Notes: a model not told the origin generated them from the sequence alone. A stretch of DNA of 14,103 bases from Acidobacteriaceae bacterium (GCA_003133425.1 PKXI01000125.1:1-14103), one strand, 5' to 3'. Counted from the first letter of the stretch, positions 1 to 7,528 are shown. A program made the numbers and translations.

Positions 1-2
1 AC

Positions 3-248
3 TTAAGTCGTCGTGTTTAGCTTCCGCCGTGCCACGGTCAGCAGCCACGCTTCAGGATTGGCGGGGCACCCCTTCGACGGCCATACAGAGAGCGCCGCGG
101 CAAACGCCTCTGAGAGCGCACCTTCAGCGGCGGTCACATCCCCCGAACGCATAGCTAGAAACGCCACAAGCTTCCCATGACTGTGGCGTGCCACCGTCTC
201 CGCAGTAGCCAGCGTTGTGTCTCGGTCCGATGTCTCCACTGTCGCCAT
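3..248 (-). pseudogene. ECF sigma factor (ECF42-like), N-terminal fragment ending at an in-frame stop
   Basis: The 81 residues read from the ATG at 248 match sigma-70 region 2 of the ECF42 (SigJ-like, DUF6596) group: an E/A-rich helix (GDVTAAEGALSEAFAAALSVWP) leads into NPEAWLLTVARRKL, the usual conserved block. Family members run to about 400 residues, with region 4 and a C-terminal TPR-like domain. Here the frame hits TAA at 5-3 straight after KLNTTT, before region 2.4 is complete. Another frame stays open to the window edge (reading EAKHDDLS), so a single frameshift, real or from sequencing, would explain the stop. A TTG at 266 in the same frame is an alternative start that adds six residues; neither start has a strong Shine-Dalgarno sequence. 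The gene lies 57 nt after the YCII/DGPF gene on the same strand, the classic ECF42 partner. Family assignment is firm; whether the gene is truly broken cannot be judged without sequence to the left. Confidence 0.75.
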
Positions 249-305
249 CCCAAAAATTTCTTGCAAGGAGCGAGCGAAGCCAACGGCTCCGCTCGTTCCT
301 CGCAG

Positions 306-653
306 TTACATCGCCCAGATCGCTCGCACTTCAACAACCCCGTGTTGCGCCGCGGGGCACCGTCCGGCCCACGACATCGCCGCGTCCAGGTCCGGCACAT
401 CGATCAGGTAATAGCCACCCAACTGTTCTTTCGAATCGGCAAATGGACCTTCGAGCACTTGCGTCTTTCCATTTGTGACGCGGAGCGTGGTTGCCGTGGC
501 AGACGGCCGCAGTCGGTTCGAATTCACCAGCGCCCCGGCCGCCTTGAGCGCCGCGGTGTACGCCATGTATGATGCGGCCCCTTGCTGCTGTTGCTCCGGA
601 GTCATCTTGCCCCAACCGGATTCGTCGACGTAGACCGTCAATAGATATTGCAT
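306..653 (-). CDS. YCII-related (DGPF) domain protein
   Basis: This 115-residue protein is a single YCII/DGPF domain. It has an N-terminal beta strand (MQYLLTVYVDES), a helical middle (residues about 19-42), the signature EGPF at 68-71 (the family's DGPF with E for D) followed by ADSKEQLGGYYLIDVPDLDAA, and a C-terminal strand ending VEVRAIWAM. This is the full family length. The ATG at 653 is chosen because GGAGGG lies 5 nt upstream (659-664) and the domain begins there; the frame stays open further upstream but the extra residues match nothing. Biochemical roles in the family are poorly defined; members are proposed to be small ferredoxin-fold enzymes or binding proteins. It is followed on the same strand by an ECF42-type sigma factor, a pairing conserved across many bacteria, and is preceded by a candidate ECF42 promoter. 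Product family is confident, function unknown. Confidence 0.93.
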   Translation of the reverse strand: MQYLLTVYVDESGWGKMTPEQQQQGAASYMAYTAALKAAGALVNSNRLRPSATATTLRVTNGKTQVLEGPFADSKEQLGGYYLIDVPDLDAAMSWAGRCPAAQHGVVEVRAIWAM

Positions 654-676
654 TGCTTCCCTCCATTTTGGATTGT

Positions 677-691
677 AGGCGGTGACCGCCT
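677..691. repeat. 15-bp inverted repeat AGGCGGTGACCGCCT
   Basis: Perfect 7-bp arms around one central base. It lies between the candidate ECF42 -10 element and the YCII ribosome-binding site, so it would fall in the earliest transcribed leader. It could be an operator for a second regulator or a short leader hairpin; nothing in the window identifies the partner. Confidence 0.5.
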
Positions 692-700
692 CACATCCAT

Positions 701-727
701 GACGAACGAGGGTGGTCTCAATCGACA
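701..727 (-). promoter_or_regulatory. Candidate ECF42-type promoter for the YCII-sigma pair
   Basis: Read on the minus strand, TGTCGA (727-722) is followed after exactly 17 nt by CGTC (704-701), 48 nt before the YCII start codon. From memory of published work on ECF42 sigma factors, their target promoters carry TGTCGA at -35 and CGA/TC at -10, found upstream of DGPF operons. Both elements match, as do the spacing and orientation. This fits an autoregulated sigma/DGPF operon. The match is by eye and has no genome-wide background check. Confidence 0.6.
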
Positions 728-984
728 TGGACCTTCACTTTATTTCAGGGTTGCATCGCAAGCTCTCTTTACAAACCTTGACGGCAGTCTTTATTGCCTT
801 CTCTGGAGCTTTACCTGGAAGTGCTTCACGGCAGCGCGCCGAACTCGAGACAACTTGCCTTCATTCTCCTGCTTTTTCTTGGACGGAGCGCGTTAATAAA
901 TGGCTTATAATCAATGATTTAGCTCGATGCCGATCAAGTCCATCAATATTGTATTCCATGCACCGGAGCTCCTTGGTTTTCGCT

Positions 985-2013
985 TTAAGCTGTCTGGCCT
1001 TCTCGGCCAATCGTCGAGTCCCGCGCAATCAGCTTTGGCTCCACGAGTAGATGCTTTGCTCGGCGCTCATGTTTTCCCGCGAGCACAGAAAGTGCCAGGT
1101 TCGCGGCTTCCTCTCCCTGTTGCTGTGGTGACTGATCGATGGAACTCAGCGGCACCTCCAAATAACCAGAGAGGCGCAGATTTCCGCAGCCAATCACGGC
1201 CACATCCTCAGGGACACGAAGCTTATTGTTCAGCAGGCAACGAATCGCTCCAACAGCGGTAAGGTCGTTGTAGCAGAAGACTGCATCCGGACGCTGTTTC
1301 AACTTGAGCAGATCCTGCATCGCATTGCTTCCGATTTGAACGCCGGCTTCTTCAAGCCTGGAGCGAATGACGACCAACTCCTGGCGAAACGGAATATGAT
1401 TTTCCGCCAATGCCTGTTTATAACCATTCAACCGTCCCACCGATGTGCTGATCATCTTGCCGCCAATATGCGCGATCCGCTGTCGGCCAAGCTCGATGAG
1501 GTGCTCGGTCGCCAGGCGACCAGCCGCTATATCGTCGGTTCCCACAAAGTACGCGTTGAGCTTTGGAAGGAGGCGATCGATCAGGATATATGGAACCTTT
1601 GAATTCACAAGGGATTTGAAACCGCTCGCGCTGCTCTGGCACGACGCAATCAGCAGGGCATCGACGCCGCGCGCGAGCAAATGCTCCACTTCCTGGTGTT
1701 CTAACTCGGGCTCTTCTTCCGCCGAAGCAAGGATTAGTTGATACGATTCCTTTCGCAGTCCTGCACTAACTCCCTTGGCTAACTCGGCAAAGAATGTATG
1801 TACCAGGTCAGGGACAATCAGGCCAATCGTGTAACTCTTGCCTGAGGCCAATCCGCGGGCCAGCATGTTCGGCTGGTAATTCAGCTCTCTCACGCGCTGA
1901 AGAACACGCTTGCGCGTAGTCTCTCCCACATCCGACTTATTGCGGAGGACCTTGGAGACCGTAACCAGGGAAACTCCCAAATCCTCGGCTATATCCTTCA
2001 TTCGAACTGCCAC
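985..2013 (-). CDS. LacI-family transcriptional regulator
   Basis: A 342-residue LacI/GalR-type repressor. The N-terminal helix-turn-helix (residues about 5-30, MKDIAEDLGVSLVTVSKVLR) is followed by the hinge region (NYQPNMLARGLASGKS) and a periplasmic-binding-protein-like effector domain from about residue 60 to 335 (IGLIVPDLVHTFFAELAKG, then FCYNDLTAVGAIR). The length is standard. A GTG start at 2013 is preferred over the internal ATG at 2001: AGGGAG lies 7 nt upstream of the GTG, and the resulting MAVRMKDIA fits the family's usual start. Regulators of this type bind palindromes with a central CG and release them on binding a sugar or sugar derivative. It follows the PI-PLC-like gene on the same strand with 146 nt between them, so it may be co-transcribed or have its own promoter. 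The control region at 7279-7325 holds a plausible operator. Its ligand cannot be read from sequence. Confidence 0.96.
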   Translation of the reverse strand: MAVRMKDIAEDLGVSLVTVSKVLRNKSDVGETTRKRVLQRVRELNYQPNMLARGLASGKSYTIGLIVPDLVHTFFAELAKGVSAGLRKESYQLILASAEEEPELEHQEVEHLLARGVDALLIASCQSSASGFKSLVNSKVPYILIDRLLPKLNAYFVGTDDIAAGRLATEHLIELGRQRIAHIGGKMISTSVGRLNGYKQALAENHIPFRQELVVIRSRLEEAGVQIGSNAMQDLLKLKQRPDAVFCYNDLTAVGAIRCLLNNKLRVPEDVAVIGCGNLRLSGYLEVPLSSIDQSPQQQGEEAANLALSVLAGKHERRAKHLLVEPKLIARDSTIGREGQTA

Positions 2014-2020
2014 GAGGACA

Positions 2021-2026
2021 CTCCCT
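2021..2026 (-). promoter_or_regulatory. Ribosome-binding site deciding the GTG start of the LacI-type regulator
   Basis: AGGGAG on the minus strand lies 7 nt before GTG (2013-2011). The ATG four codons further in has no comparable site, so the GTG is taken as the start. Confidence 0.7.
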
Positions 2027-2062
2027 TGGTGAAGTAATGGCAATACGCAAACGCTAATGTAC

Positions 2063-2079
2063 CACAATCACATATTGTG
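2063..2079. promoter_or_regulatory. Inverted repeat CACAAT-N5-ATTGTG upstream of the LacI-type gene
   Basis: Perfect 6-bp arms (2063-2068 and 2074-2079) separated by CACAT, 50 nt before the GTG start of the regulator. This is a sensible place for an operator or promoter-overlapping site. It does not have the central CG typical of LacI-family operators, so if real it may serve another regulator. Confidence 0.35.
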
Positions 2080-2131
2080 CCATTGCGGGTTCAGACTCCG
2101 TTCGAGGATCGCCCAACATGCAAATTATGCT

Positions 2132-2147
2132 CGACCGGCGCCGGTCG
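2132..2147 (-). repeat. Perfect 16-bp palindrome just after the PI-PLC-like gene
   Basis: CGACCGGCGCCGGTCG is its own reverse complement and begins 13 nt after the phospholipase stop codon. As RNA it can fold into a 6-bp GC-rich stem with a GCGC loop. The following minus-strand sequence (AGCATAATTTGC) has only a short T-run, so a canonical intrinsic terminator is doubtful. It could be a weak terminator, a 3'-end stabilising hairpin, or a protein site centred on GC. Confidence 0.45.
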
Positions 2148-2159
2148 GCAGGATTCCGG

Positions 2160-3284
2160 CTATTTCAACGATTCGCCCTTGCACGAAGTTGGAGAGTTAA
2201 TGGGATCACAGCGAGCAATCGATTTTCCGGGGAGCGTAACAACGAAATGTCCGGGCCATCGTGCCGGCTCGTTGACCGGATAGTCCGTGCTGAGTATCTG
2301 GGCACCGCTGGCTATCATGGCGTCGCGGCGGGCTGTCGAGTTGGTGCGGGCTTCCTTGGTGTCCGAATCGGTGCGCGCGCGAACCAGGTATCCCTTGCGG
2401 ACCAGGGCGGTAATGTCGTCAGCTGGTCCGTCATTCCGTTCGATGAAAGCGGCGTCGGGCTCACCCGGTTCGGCATTGGTGAACAGCACACGACCACGTA
2501 GTGAGGGATGGCCGGCCAGGTAAATGGGACCGACGGGACGCTGATCCATGAGAAAGATTATCTTGCCGCGAGCACTGCTGAGTGTAGGCCAGTTGCCGGC
2601 GAGCACGGCCTCGTTGAGTGTGTCGTAGTGGCCGCGAACGTCGTCCGGTGTGATGAGTTCTCTGGGTGGAAAGACGGAGCGAATCTCCGCATCGAGCGCA
2701 TCGAACGTGGCGGATGTGAACGGCTCCGGCTCGGTAACTTGTACCGGCCTGCGCGGCTTCTCCTGCTTGGTCTCCACAAGAATGAAGATGGGAATATGCT
2801 TTGGATGCGCATGCGACCAGCGCCGGACCAACTCAAGGCAGGCTGTGAAAGGCTGGCAGGTGCTGCGGTAATCGATATCCTGCATGTGCATCACTTTGAA
2901 GCCGGGCTTGGCCATGATGCCGTTTGGATCGAAATCAGGATCGGACGGCAACTGCGCAGCGGCAATCATCGCCGGACCCGACGCATGCGCGTAGAGACCG
3001 CCTTTGATGTCGGAATATACATCAAGCTCGATTTGGCGAACGCCGCTATCGAACTGTTGATTGAGCGGCTGATGCCGATAGTCCAGGCTGTCGAACGCGC
3101 GCGGATTCTTCTCCTGCCACAACCTTGCTGCACTGGGGGCAAAGCCGGCGTGATAACTGTTGTGCGTCCCGATGACCTGGATCTCGTTGATGCGTAGTTG
3201 CTTGTTCTGCTGGGCGCAGGCTGGCAGAGCGTTCAATACGAAGAAAAGAGTGAACGACAGCGGCGCAAGTTTTTGGGAAAACAT
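2160..3284 (-). CDS. Secreted calcium-dependent PI-PLC-like phosphodiesterase (PI-PLC-C1 family)
   Basis: This 374-residue protein resembles the PI-PLC-C1 (Ca2+-dependent phosphoinositide-specific phospholipase C) family. An N-terminal signal peptide (residues 1-24, ending ACA before QQNK) predicts export. The TIM-barrel X region shows the first catalytic His in IGTHNSYH (H41), the acidic pair in GVRQIELDVYSD (E86, D88) typical of the metal site, and the second candidate His in YAHASG (H100). Downstream blocks HMQDIDYRS, IFILVETKQE and IIFLMDQRP fit the barrel strands. The ATG at 3284 is chosen because AGGAG lies 5 nt upstream and the signal peptide begins there. Known relatives cleave glycerophosphoinositol-type phosphodiesters to release inositol phosphates; the true substrate of the bacterial branch is uncertain. 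It follows the TonB receptor gene with 100 nt and a hairpin between them. Confidence 0.85.
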   Translation of the reverse strand: MFSQKLAPLSFTLFFVLNALPACAQQNKQLRINEIQVIGTHNSYHAGFAPSAARLWQEKNPRAFDSLDYRHQPLNQQFDSGVRQIELDVYSDIKGGLYAHASGPAMIAAAQLPSDPDFDPNGIMAKPGFKVMHMQDIDYRSTCQPFTACLELVRRWSHAHPKHIPIFILVETKQEKPRRPVQVTEPEPFTSATFDALDAEIRSVFPPRELITPDDVRGHYDTLNEAVLAGNWPTLSSARGKIIFLMDQRPVGPIYLAGHPSLRGRVLFTNAEPGEPDAAFIERNDGPADDITALVRKGYLVRARTDSDTKEARTNSTARRDAMIASGAQILSTDYPVNEPARWPGHFVVTLPGKSIARCDPINSPTSCKGESLK

Positions 3285-3343
3285 CGAGACTCCTGTGCGT
3301 ACATTTCGGCAATGTCGAAGTAGCATTTATAGATAACGAAGGA

Positions 3344-3377
3344 AGCCTCACGCGCCCGTAAGGAGCGCGTGAGGGCT
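3344..3377 (-). terminator. Hairpin between the TonB receptor and PI-PLC-like genes
   Basis: CCTCACGCGC (3346-3355) and GCGCGTGAGG (3365-3374) form a perfect 10-bp stem around a 9-nt loop, extendable by two pairs past one bulged base. It starts 8 nt after the receptor's stop codon. On the minus strand it is followed by TTCCTTCGTTATCT, a modest T-rich tail. This fits an intrinsic terminator, probably leaky, that would lower expression of the phospholipase gene relative to the receptor. Confidence 0.7.
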
Positions 3378-3384
3378 AGGCCAT

Positions 3385-6300
3385 TTAGAAGGTCAGCTTG
3401 AGCGCCAACTGTATCTGGCGCGGCGGAAAGTACCCGGTAATGGCGCCGAACCCGCCGTCCTGACGGTTGGAGTCCGGTGCAGTGTAGTTGACCGCATTGA
3501 GGGCGTTGAATGCTTCTGCGCGGAAGTCCAGGTTGGAGGATTCGCTCCACAGCGGAAATGCCTTATGCAAGCCGGCATTCATCTGATAGAACGCGTTGTC
3601 GCGGAGCGAGTTTCTGCCCGCGTTGCCGTAGGGTGTTGCGACATTCGTGGGAATGGCGACGGTTGCGGAGCTGAGATAGCCAGTTAGTGACGTTGCGCCC
3701 TTGACCCACGAACCGCGAGGGGACTTGGGGTTGCCCGTAACGTTCGGCCGGTAGTTGAGCAGATCGCTCACGTCGAACTGCGATGGCTCAGAGTAGATCA
3801 GGTTGACTGGTTGTCCACTGCTGGCGGTGTTGATGACCGTAAACTGCCAGCCGCCAGCGAGAGTCTGCATGGCAAAATTGGCGCTTCCGCCCCAATGGCG
3901 GCCACGGCCGTACGGCAGGTCCCAGATCGCGGTCAGCGTATCGTTGAGCGGCTGGTTGTATGCCGATTGGCCGCGCTCACCCCTGAGGTTGGCAAGGTTT
4001 ACGCGCGAGTTGTCGTTGTTGGGTGTATCCAGATGACCTGAGGCATTGTCGATGGCCCTGGAATAAGAGAAAGCATTGAGCAGGTAGAGACCGCTCGAGT
4101 AACGGTGCTCGAGCCTAACCTGCGCACCGTGGTAGATGACCATGCCCGCATTGGCTGATCCTTCGATGCCGGTGAAGCCTACGCGGGGACGGCGATTCAG
4201 CAGCGATACGCAACCCGTGGTGACCGTATTGCTGCAGGTAGCGGAGGGAACGTTTGGTGCCGCCTGATTGATATCGTCAAGCACCCAGATTTTGACTCCG
4301 TGCTCGCCGACATAGGAGACGTCCAGCAGAGTCCCGCCAGCGAGTGTTCTTTGCAGCCCGAAGTGCCAGGCCTGCACGTAGCCGGTAGAAATGTTCGACG
4401 GGATGTAGCGGGTCTGGGCCAGAGCGGTGCTGAAGTTGGCGGAGCTCACAAAGGTTGTGCCGTAGCCCTGCATTGTCGGACTGAAGCAGGAATTTGACTG
4501 AGCATTGACCGCGCAGATCGGGTTAGAGATCGACTGCGTGATCGAGGAGTTGACGATGTAAGGACCATTATAGGCAAGCAGGTTTTCGCCGCCCTCACGG
4601 TTGAATTGATCAAAGCTGATTCCGTATCCACCACGAATGACGGTCTTGTCGTTCCAGCCATACGAGAAACCGAGGCGGGGCGCAAAATCAAGTTTTGGTG
4701 TGTGAACCAGCGCCTGGTTGAACAGCGAGCCGGAACTGGCTTGTACCAGGGTATTGTTGGACGGATTGTAGTTGGCCAGATGATTTCCATCTACCCATTG
4801 TGGCGTCACAAGTTCGTAGCGCATTCCGGCATTCACCGTGAGTCTGCGCGACAGCTTCAGATCGTCCTGGAAATACATGAAGTTCATCATCTGGTGGTAA
4901 TTGACGATGACAAAGTTGTTCAGCGTGTAGCTGTTGCGAGCACCCACTAGAAAGTCGGTCAGATCCGCCGCTTCTTTGATGCCTGCATCGCTGCTGCTGG
5001 CATAGCTGCCGGCATTGGAATTCGACGCACCGGAGCTGAATGCACCGCCATAGTTGTCATTTCCGTAAGTCGGGTTAAAGTCGTCGATCTCTGTGTTGAT
5101 TTGTTCGAACTCATAGCCAATCTTCATGCTGTTGCGGCCATGCAGATGGGTGTAGTTCACCTTGGGATCGATCGAGAATGGGTTTTGGAACTGGGGATTG
5201 CTGCTCTGTGCGCCAAATTGTGAGAAGTTGGAAACGTTTTGGTCGTTCAGAGAATGGGAGATGAGTGGGTCCGTAGGCAAGCCAGGTATGCCTGCCTGCA
5301 CAATCAGGCTGGGTTGGCCGAGCCCATAGGGGGTTTTGCCACCCAAGGTCCAAGTGAATCCCACGCGGGCGTCAATGATTGTGTTCTGGCTGAACAGGAA
5401 CGTGTAACCAGCAGAGATCTGCTTGTTGTAGTCGTGAATCGTTCCGTTGCCGTTTCCGCCTGCGGGGCCGGTTAGGGGTTCGGCGTCCACAATGTTCCCA
5501 TGGTGCCAGCTCGTACGAAAGAAGGCGGTCTGGCGCGGACTCAGGAAGAAGTCAAAGCGTGCGTCAAACTTGTTATCGGTGAAGTTAGCCTTGGGCACGT
5601 TCACCAGGTTGTTCGAGAAGCCAGCTGCGCCAGAGGCTGTGATATTAGGCGAAGGAAGAGCCGGAATCACCAGCTTTGCCAGCGGGTTCCAATCCGATTG
5701 AGGCACAATACCGTTGGCGTAGACAGCGCCCGTAAGCGGATTGTGCAACACAACAGGATTGCCCAGAGTGTCTGTAAAGATGCCCTGGCGCTGATTGACG
5801 TTGGGGACCGTCGAGGCAGAATACTGGCCCTGGACCTGGCGGTTGCCTTCAAAGTCGCCGAAGTAAAAGATTTTGCCCCTCATCAACCATGGCACCGGGC
5901 CGCCGATTGCGCCGCCGAACTGGTTCTTCACCAGGACCGGCTTCTGCTGCTTTCCGGTCAGTACGTTTGTCGGCGGAGTGAAGGGGCCAATCGCGTTGAA
6001 GTCCGTGTTCCGGTTGTACTCCCAAAGCTTGCCGTGAAGCTTGCTGCCGCCACTGCTGATGCTGACGTTGAATACGGCGCCGGAGGCGCGGCCGTATTCC
6101 GCGCTGTAGTTGTCCGTCTCTACGCGGAACTCGCTGATCGCATCGGGCGAGGGTTGAATCGCCTGATTGGAAAAGCTTTGGTTCGATGTTCCATACGCGT
6201 TGTTGTCAATTCCGTCGAGAAGAAAGTTGTTGAATTCGCTGCGCTGACCGTTCACGTTGTAGGAAGCGTCGCGGCTGGTGACAGTCTGGTTTTCCAGGTT

Positions 6301-6816
6301 GTTTGCACGAACACCCGGCGTGAGCAACGCCAGATCTGCATAAGCGCGGCCATTGAGCGGAAGGTTGTTGACATCGCGCGCCGAAATAATCTGGCCGCGT
6401 TCGCTGTCTTCCGTATTCAGCAGTGCGGCTGCGCCGGTCACTGTGACCGTTTCGGTTGCGGTTCCGGGTTTCAGGGTTACGTCTACGCGTTGGCGGGCGT
6501 TCACTTCGGCGCTGAAGGACTCCGTTACGGTCTCGCTGAATCCCGCTGCGGAGGCCTTCACTTTGTACTGGCCGATGCGCACGCTGGTGAAGGTGAACTG
6601 CCCTTGAGTATCCGCATTTACCGTCGTCTCCACGCCTGTGGCCGTGTTGACTAGGGTGACCTTGGCGTTCGGGATTACCGCTCCCGAACTGTCATGCACG
6701 AAACCGAGAACTGACGCGGTTTCGAACTGCGCACTGGCAAAGGGGCAGATGAGCACGCCGAGAACGAGGACAATGGCAGCGCCGATAAGCCTCTTGAACA
6801 AACTCAATTTAGTCAT
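3385..6816 (-). CDS. TonB-dependent outer-membrane receptor with N-terminal carboxypeptidase-regulatory-like domain (Oar-like)
   Basis: A 1143-residue outer-membrane protein. A signal peptide covers residues 1-29 (hydrophobic [12 protein letters not shown], cleavage after ASA). A carboxypeptidase-regulatory-like Ig fold spans about 33-117 ([19 protein letters not shown], then [20 protein letters not shown]). A plug domain follows from about 125 ([58 protein letters not shown]). The rest is a long beta-barrel ending in LALKLTF, with the terminal Phe expected of outer-membrane barrels. The length is normal for the Oar-like receptors of Acidobacteriota, usually annotated as carbohydrate or polymer uptake receptors, though few have known substrates. 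The ATG at 6816 starts the signal peptide; GGAG lies 10 nt upstream, a slightly long spacing. The frame is open for 107 further codons upstream but those encode nothing secretory. It heads the minus-strand group with the PI-PLC-like and LacI-type genes. Confidence 0.96.
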   Translation of the reverse strand: MTKLSLFKRLIGAAIVLVLGVLICPFASAQFETASVLGFVHDSSGAVIPNAKVTLVNTATGVETTVNADTQGQFTFTSVRIGQYKVKASAAGFSETVTESFSAEVNARQRVDVTLKPGTATETVTVTGAAALLNTEDSERGQIISARDVNNLPLNGRAYADLALLTPGVRANNLENQTVTSRDASYNVNGQRSEFNNFLLDGIDNNAYGTSNQSFSNQAIQPSPDAISEFRVETDNYSAEYGRASGAVFNVSISSGGSKLHGKLWEYNRNTDFNAIGPFTPPTNVLTGKQQKPVLVKNQFGGAIGGPVPWLMRGKIFYFGDFEGNRQVQGQYSASTVPNVNQRQGIFTDTLGNPVVLHNPLTGAVYANGIVPQSDWNPLAKLVIPALPSPNITASGAAGFSNNLVNVPKANFTDNKFDARFDFFLSPRQTAFFRTSWHHGNIVDAEPLTGPAGGNGNGTIHDYNKQISAGYTFLFSQNTIIDARVGFTWTLGGKTPYGLGQPSLIVQAGIPGLPTDPLISHSLNDQNVSNFSQFGAQSSNPQFQNPFSIDPKVNYTHLHGRNSMKIGYEFEQINTEIDDFNPTYGNDNYGGAFSSGASNSNAGSYASSSDAGIKEAADLTDFLVGARNSYTLNNFVIVNYHQMMNFMYFQDDLKLSRRLTVNAGMRYELVTPQWVDGNHLANYNPSNNTLVQASSGSLFNQALVHTPKLDFAPRLGFSYGWNDKTVIRGGYGISFDQFNREGGENLLAYNGPYIVNSSITQSISNPICAVNAQSNSCFSPTMQGYGTTFVSSANFSTALAQTRYIPSNISTGYVQAWHFGLQRTLAGGTLLDVSYVGEHGVKIWVLDDINQAAPNVPSATCSNTVTTGCVSLLNRRPRVGFTGIEGSANAGMVIYHGAQVRLEHRYSSGLYLLNAFSYSRAIDNASGHLDTPNNDNSRVNLANLRGERGQSAYNQPLNDTLTAIWDLPYGRGRHWGGSANFAMQTLAGGWQFTVINTASSGQPVNLIYSEPSQFDVSDLLNYRPNVTGNPKSPRGSWVKGATSLTGYLSSATVAIPTNVATPYGNAGRNSLRDNAFYQMNAGLHKAFPLWSESSNLDFRAEAFNALNAVNYTAPDSNRQDGGFGAITGYFPPRQIQLALKLTF

Positions 6817-7273
6817 CTTTCTTTGACTCCTTTCAGGGTTCTGGATCAATCTTAATTCCGGTTGGATAGGTCCACGGTGAGGTCGCGGCCAGCCGACTTG
6901 CGCGGCGGATGTTGGAGTGCTTCGCCATGTTTGATCCAGCCGGGACCGTAGGGAAGGGAACACGTGTGCATCGACCGTTGATAAAAAGATGCCCCGTGGT
7001 TCCAGTTCGAGTTGCGCATCTTGAAGATCGCTCCCCAAGCATCCTCTTGAGAGACCGTGGTGAGAACACCGGCGGCCAGCACGAGGACAGGTGAGGACTG
7101 CGAGGATTGATTCAGCAGAGGCAAATCGAAGCCACATTTGGTCCGGGTCACTCTGCTACCGAATAAACGCATCGCGCCTCTCCCCGGAGAGTGGAAGCGC
7201 CAGAACGGCAGAGCTATGAAGGGACGCACGGGGAAGATTCATTTCATAGCCTCAAGGGTTGAAAAACTCAGCG

Positions 7274-7302
7274 CATATATCGAATTTCGATCTTGTCTGC
7301 AA
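7274..7302 (-). promoter_or_regulatory. Candidate sigma-70 promoter of the TonB receptor with an operator-like spacer
   Basis: On the minus strand TTGCAG (7302-7297) and TATATG (7279-7274) are separated by 17 nt, a fair match to -35/-10 consensus. The spacer holds a 13-bp inverted repeat with perfect 6-bp arms, ATCGAA and TTCGAT (7279-7291). A protein bound there would block the promoter. The predicted leader would be about 450 nt. Chance matches of this quality are common, so this is tentative. Confidence 0.4.
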
Positions 7303-7306
7303 ATCC

Positions 7307-7318
7307 GTTAGCGCTTAC
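7307..7318. promoter_or_regulatory. LacI-type operator-like palindrome GTTAGCGCTTAC
   Basis: A 12-bp palindrome centred on CG with a single mismatched pair (GTTAGC with GCTTAC; a perfect form would be GTTAGCGCTAAC). A central CG with A/T-flanked arms is the standard shape for LacI/GalR-family operators. It sits 4 nt upstream of the candidate -35 of the receptor promoter, and a LacI-type gene closes the same gene group. Confidence 0.45.
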
Positions 7319-7421
7319 GTATAAGGAACCCTAAAATAACGCCAACAACACTGTCAAGCGTTTTTTTCGATCCGATCCGGGTTTGGCCCGGCCGTTTCGG
7401 GCCCTTATCAATACGTATAAG
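7316..7421 (+). repeat. Direct repeat TACGTATAAG, two copies
   Basis: The identical 10-mer occurs at 7316-7325 and 7412-7421, 96 bp start to start, on the same strand in the divergent control region. The second copy extends to the 8-bp palindrome ATACGTAT centred on CG. Repeated, part-palindromic and CG-centred elements here suggest paired binding sites, possibly for looping by a tetrameric regulator. Confidence 0.4.
7385..7403. repeat. GC-rich inverted repeat GGCCCG-N7-CGGGCC
   Basis: Perfect 6-bp arms around a 7-nt loop, lying between the two TACGTATAAG copies. It could form a hairpin in a transcript from either strand. A T7 run at 7361-7367 lies on its left side on the plus strand, which is the wrong order for a plus-strand terminator; read on the minus strand the hairpin is followed by A-runs rather than T-runs. 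Confidence 0.35.
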
Positions 7422-7458
7422 ATGTCGATGTGTAATTCACGTTAAAGTATTATTAGAT

Positions 7459-7528
7459 AAATCGGTTTTTTGCTCCGGGCCCCCTTTCACGTCGAATTGC
7501 GGCCGCTTTTTTTTGCTCCGGAAATCGG
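7459..7528 (+). repeat. Short direct repeats TTTTTTGCTCCGG and AAATCGG
   Basis: TTTTTTGCTCCGG is present at 7466-7478 and 7509-7521. AAATCGG is present at 7459-7465, just before the first copy, and at 7522-7528, just after the second. They lie 135-200 nt upstream of the metallophosphoesterase start. They may reflect a small local duplication or paired regulatory sites. Confidence 0.4.

Larger units (their letters stand above)
654..984. other. Intergenic region between the LacI-type regulator and the YCII gene
   Basis: This 331-nt stretch lies between the stop codon of the regulator and the YCII start, both on the minus strand. I find no convincing gene on either strand; the short open frames show no family resemblance and no ribosome-binding site. 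It contains the candidate ECF42 promoter and the 15-bp palindrome near its left end. The part at about 890-950 is AT-rich, including a TATAAT on the plus strand (906-911) without a suitable -35. No clear terminator for the regulator gene was seen. Confidence 0.6.

Noticed and set aside
906..911. Plus-strand TATAAT in the 654-984 gap
   Set aside because: No -35 at proper spacing and no gene downstream on that strand; AT-rich chance match.
2014..2067. Upstream ATG at 2067 as the start of the LacI-type regulator
   Set aside because: It adds residues not seen in the family, and the GTG at 2013 has a well-spaced AGGGAG.
2508..3197. 229-codon plus-strand open frame
   Set aside because: Antisense to the PI-PLC-like gene, which has signal peptide and catalytic residues.
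5500..6654. 384-codon plus-strand open frame
   Set aside because: Wholly antisense to the well-supported TonB receptor gene; no family resemblance.
6817..7137. N-terminal extension of the TonB receptor frame by 107 codons
   Set aside because: The extra residues are not secretory, whereas the ATG at 6816 begins a clear signal peptide with an upstream GGAG.
6852..7229. Minus-strand open frame of 125 codons in the divergent intergenic region
   Set aside because: No recognisable domain, low-complexity mixture of residues, no convincing ribosome-binding site; overlapping frames are equally open.
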